Translations under genes and position numbers: made by a program
NCBI GenBank assembly: GCA_963678235.1
Contig: OY782766.1
Span: forward strand, 1,364,001-1,428,000
Source: JABMQB01 sp963678235
Lineage (GTDB): Bacteria > Bacteroidota > Bacteroidia > Bacteroidales > Prolixibacteraceae
DNA length: 64,000 nucleotides
Reading direction: 5' to 3'
The notes under the pieces: generated by a model
Database searches by the model: none
Seen by the model: only the letters and a program-made list of their open reading frames with translations
What the model was told of the DNA's origin: nothing
Shown: one piece after another, positions 63,830-64,000 of the stretch
Numbering within the stretch: position 1 is the first letter of the stretch
How the letters are laid out: each line of letters begins with the position of its first letter

Positions 63830-64000
63830 TGATTATTTCTTGTTTATATTTTCCCTAAATGTATAAAATCATATCTCATAACACTGTTTTAAAAATTTAG
63901 AATTCTTGGATTTATCATTTTTTAAAATCAAACTGATAAAAAATCCTTCATTAAATTGATGACCATTGCTATTGCGTTTGTACTTTACGACTAAAAATGA

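Noticed and set aside
1..64000. CRISPR arrays, insertion sequences, prophage genes, rRNA
   Set aside because: None was found: no regularly spaced repeats, transposase, integrase or phage structural gene is visible.

Overview
The window is AT-rich bacterial chromosome that fits the phylum Bacteroidota, most likely Bacteroidales or a marine relative. The support is: promoters of the Bacteroidota -7 type (TAnnTTTG) in front of many genes, a FecI-type sigma / FecR anti-sigma / STN-domain TonB-receptor cascade, lineage families such as DUF4251 and DUF4954, secreted proteins ending their signal peptides in Ala-Gln, and an almost complete lack of Shine-Dalgarno sites. I see no phage, insertion sequence, integrase or CRISPR array. 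Two genes (pepT and the TonB receptor) each carry one apparent single-base deletion, which is either real decay or phase switching, or a sequence error.

Layout. 1-4.1 kb: the end of a PapD-like chaperone, a large usher-like outer-membrane barrel and two small secreted proteins that end in pilin-like strands, a candidate chaperone-usher-like surface fibre system. 4.1-8.8 kb: histidine degradation (ftcD, hutI) facing a YfcC-type carrier. 8.8-12 kb: a two-cluster ferredoxin, endonuclease III and a Uup-like ABC-F ATPase. 12-14.5 kb: an FMN-binding secreted protein and a porin, divergent from a Crp/Fnr regulator with a 22-bp palindromic site between them. 14.6-19.5 kb: tilS, frameshifted pepT, an unknown gene and proS. 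19.5-32 kb: a low-complexity lipoprotein, a FadL-like porin, a methyltransferase with a DUF4954 protein, an M28 peptidase, a D-amino-acid aminotransferase, DUF4251, sfsA, an XRE/S24-like regulator and tsaD. 32-41.9 kb: a TamB-like protein, NhaD antiporter, ExbB-ExbD-TonB and UDP-glucose dehydrogenase.

42-52 kb is a divergon. Five leftward genes (SDR, effector-binding protein, barrel protein, flavoprotein, small monooxygenase-like protein) face a rightward RND/MMPL exporter set: a new 38-residue membrane peptide, an MMPL pump, a LolA-like protein and an outer-membrane barrel, followed by an AraC regulator. The two promoters carry the same 44-bp module in mirror orientation with identical spacing to their -7 boxes, so one regulator very likely controls both arms.

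52-57.8 kb is a sigma / anti-sigma / TonB-receptor / secreted lipase locus. A tRNA-Pro(CGG) follows. 58-63.2 kb is arsenic resistance in two modules, each with its own ArsR and palindromic operators: arsR, an ArsE-like thioredoxin, ArsF, ArsG and an ArsP-like permease; then arsR, arsC and acr3. A GNAT acetyltransferase closes the window.
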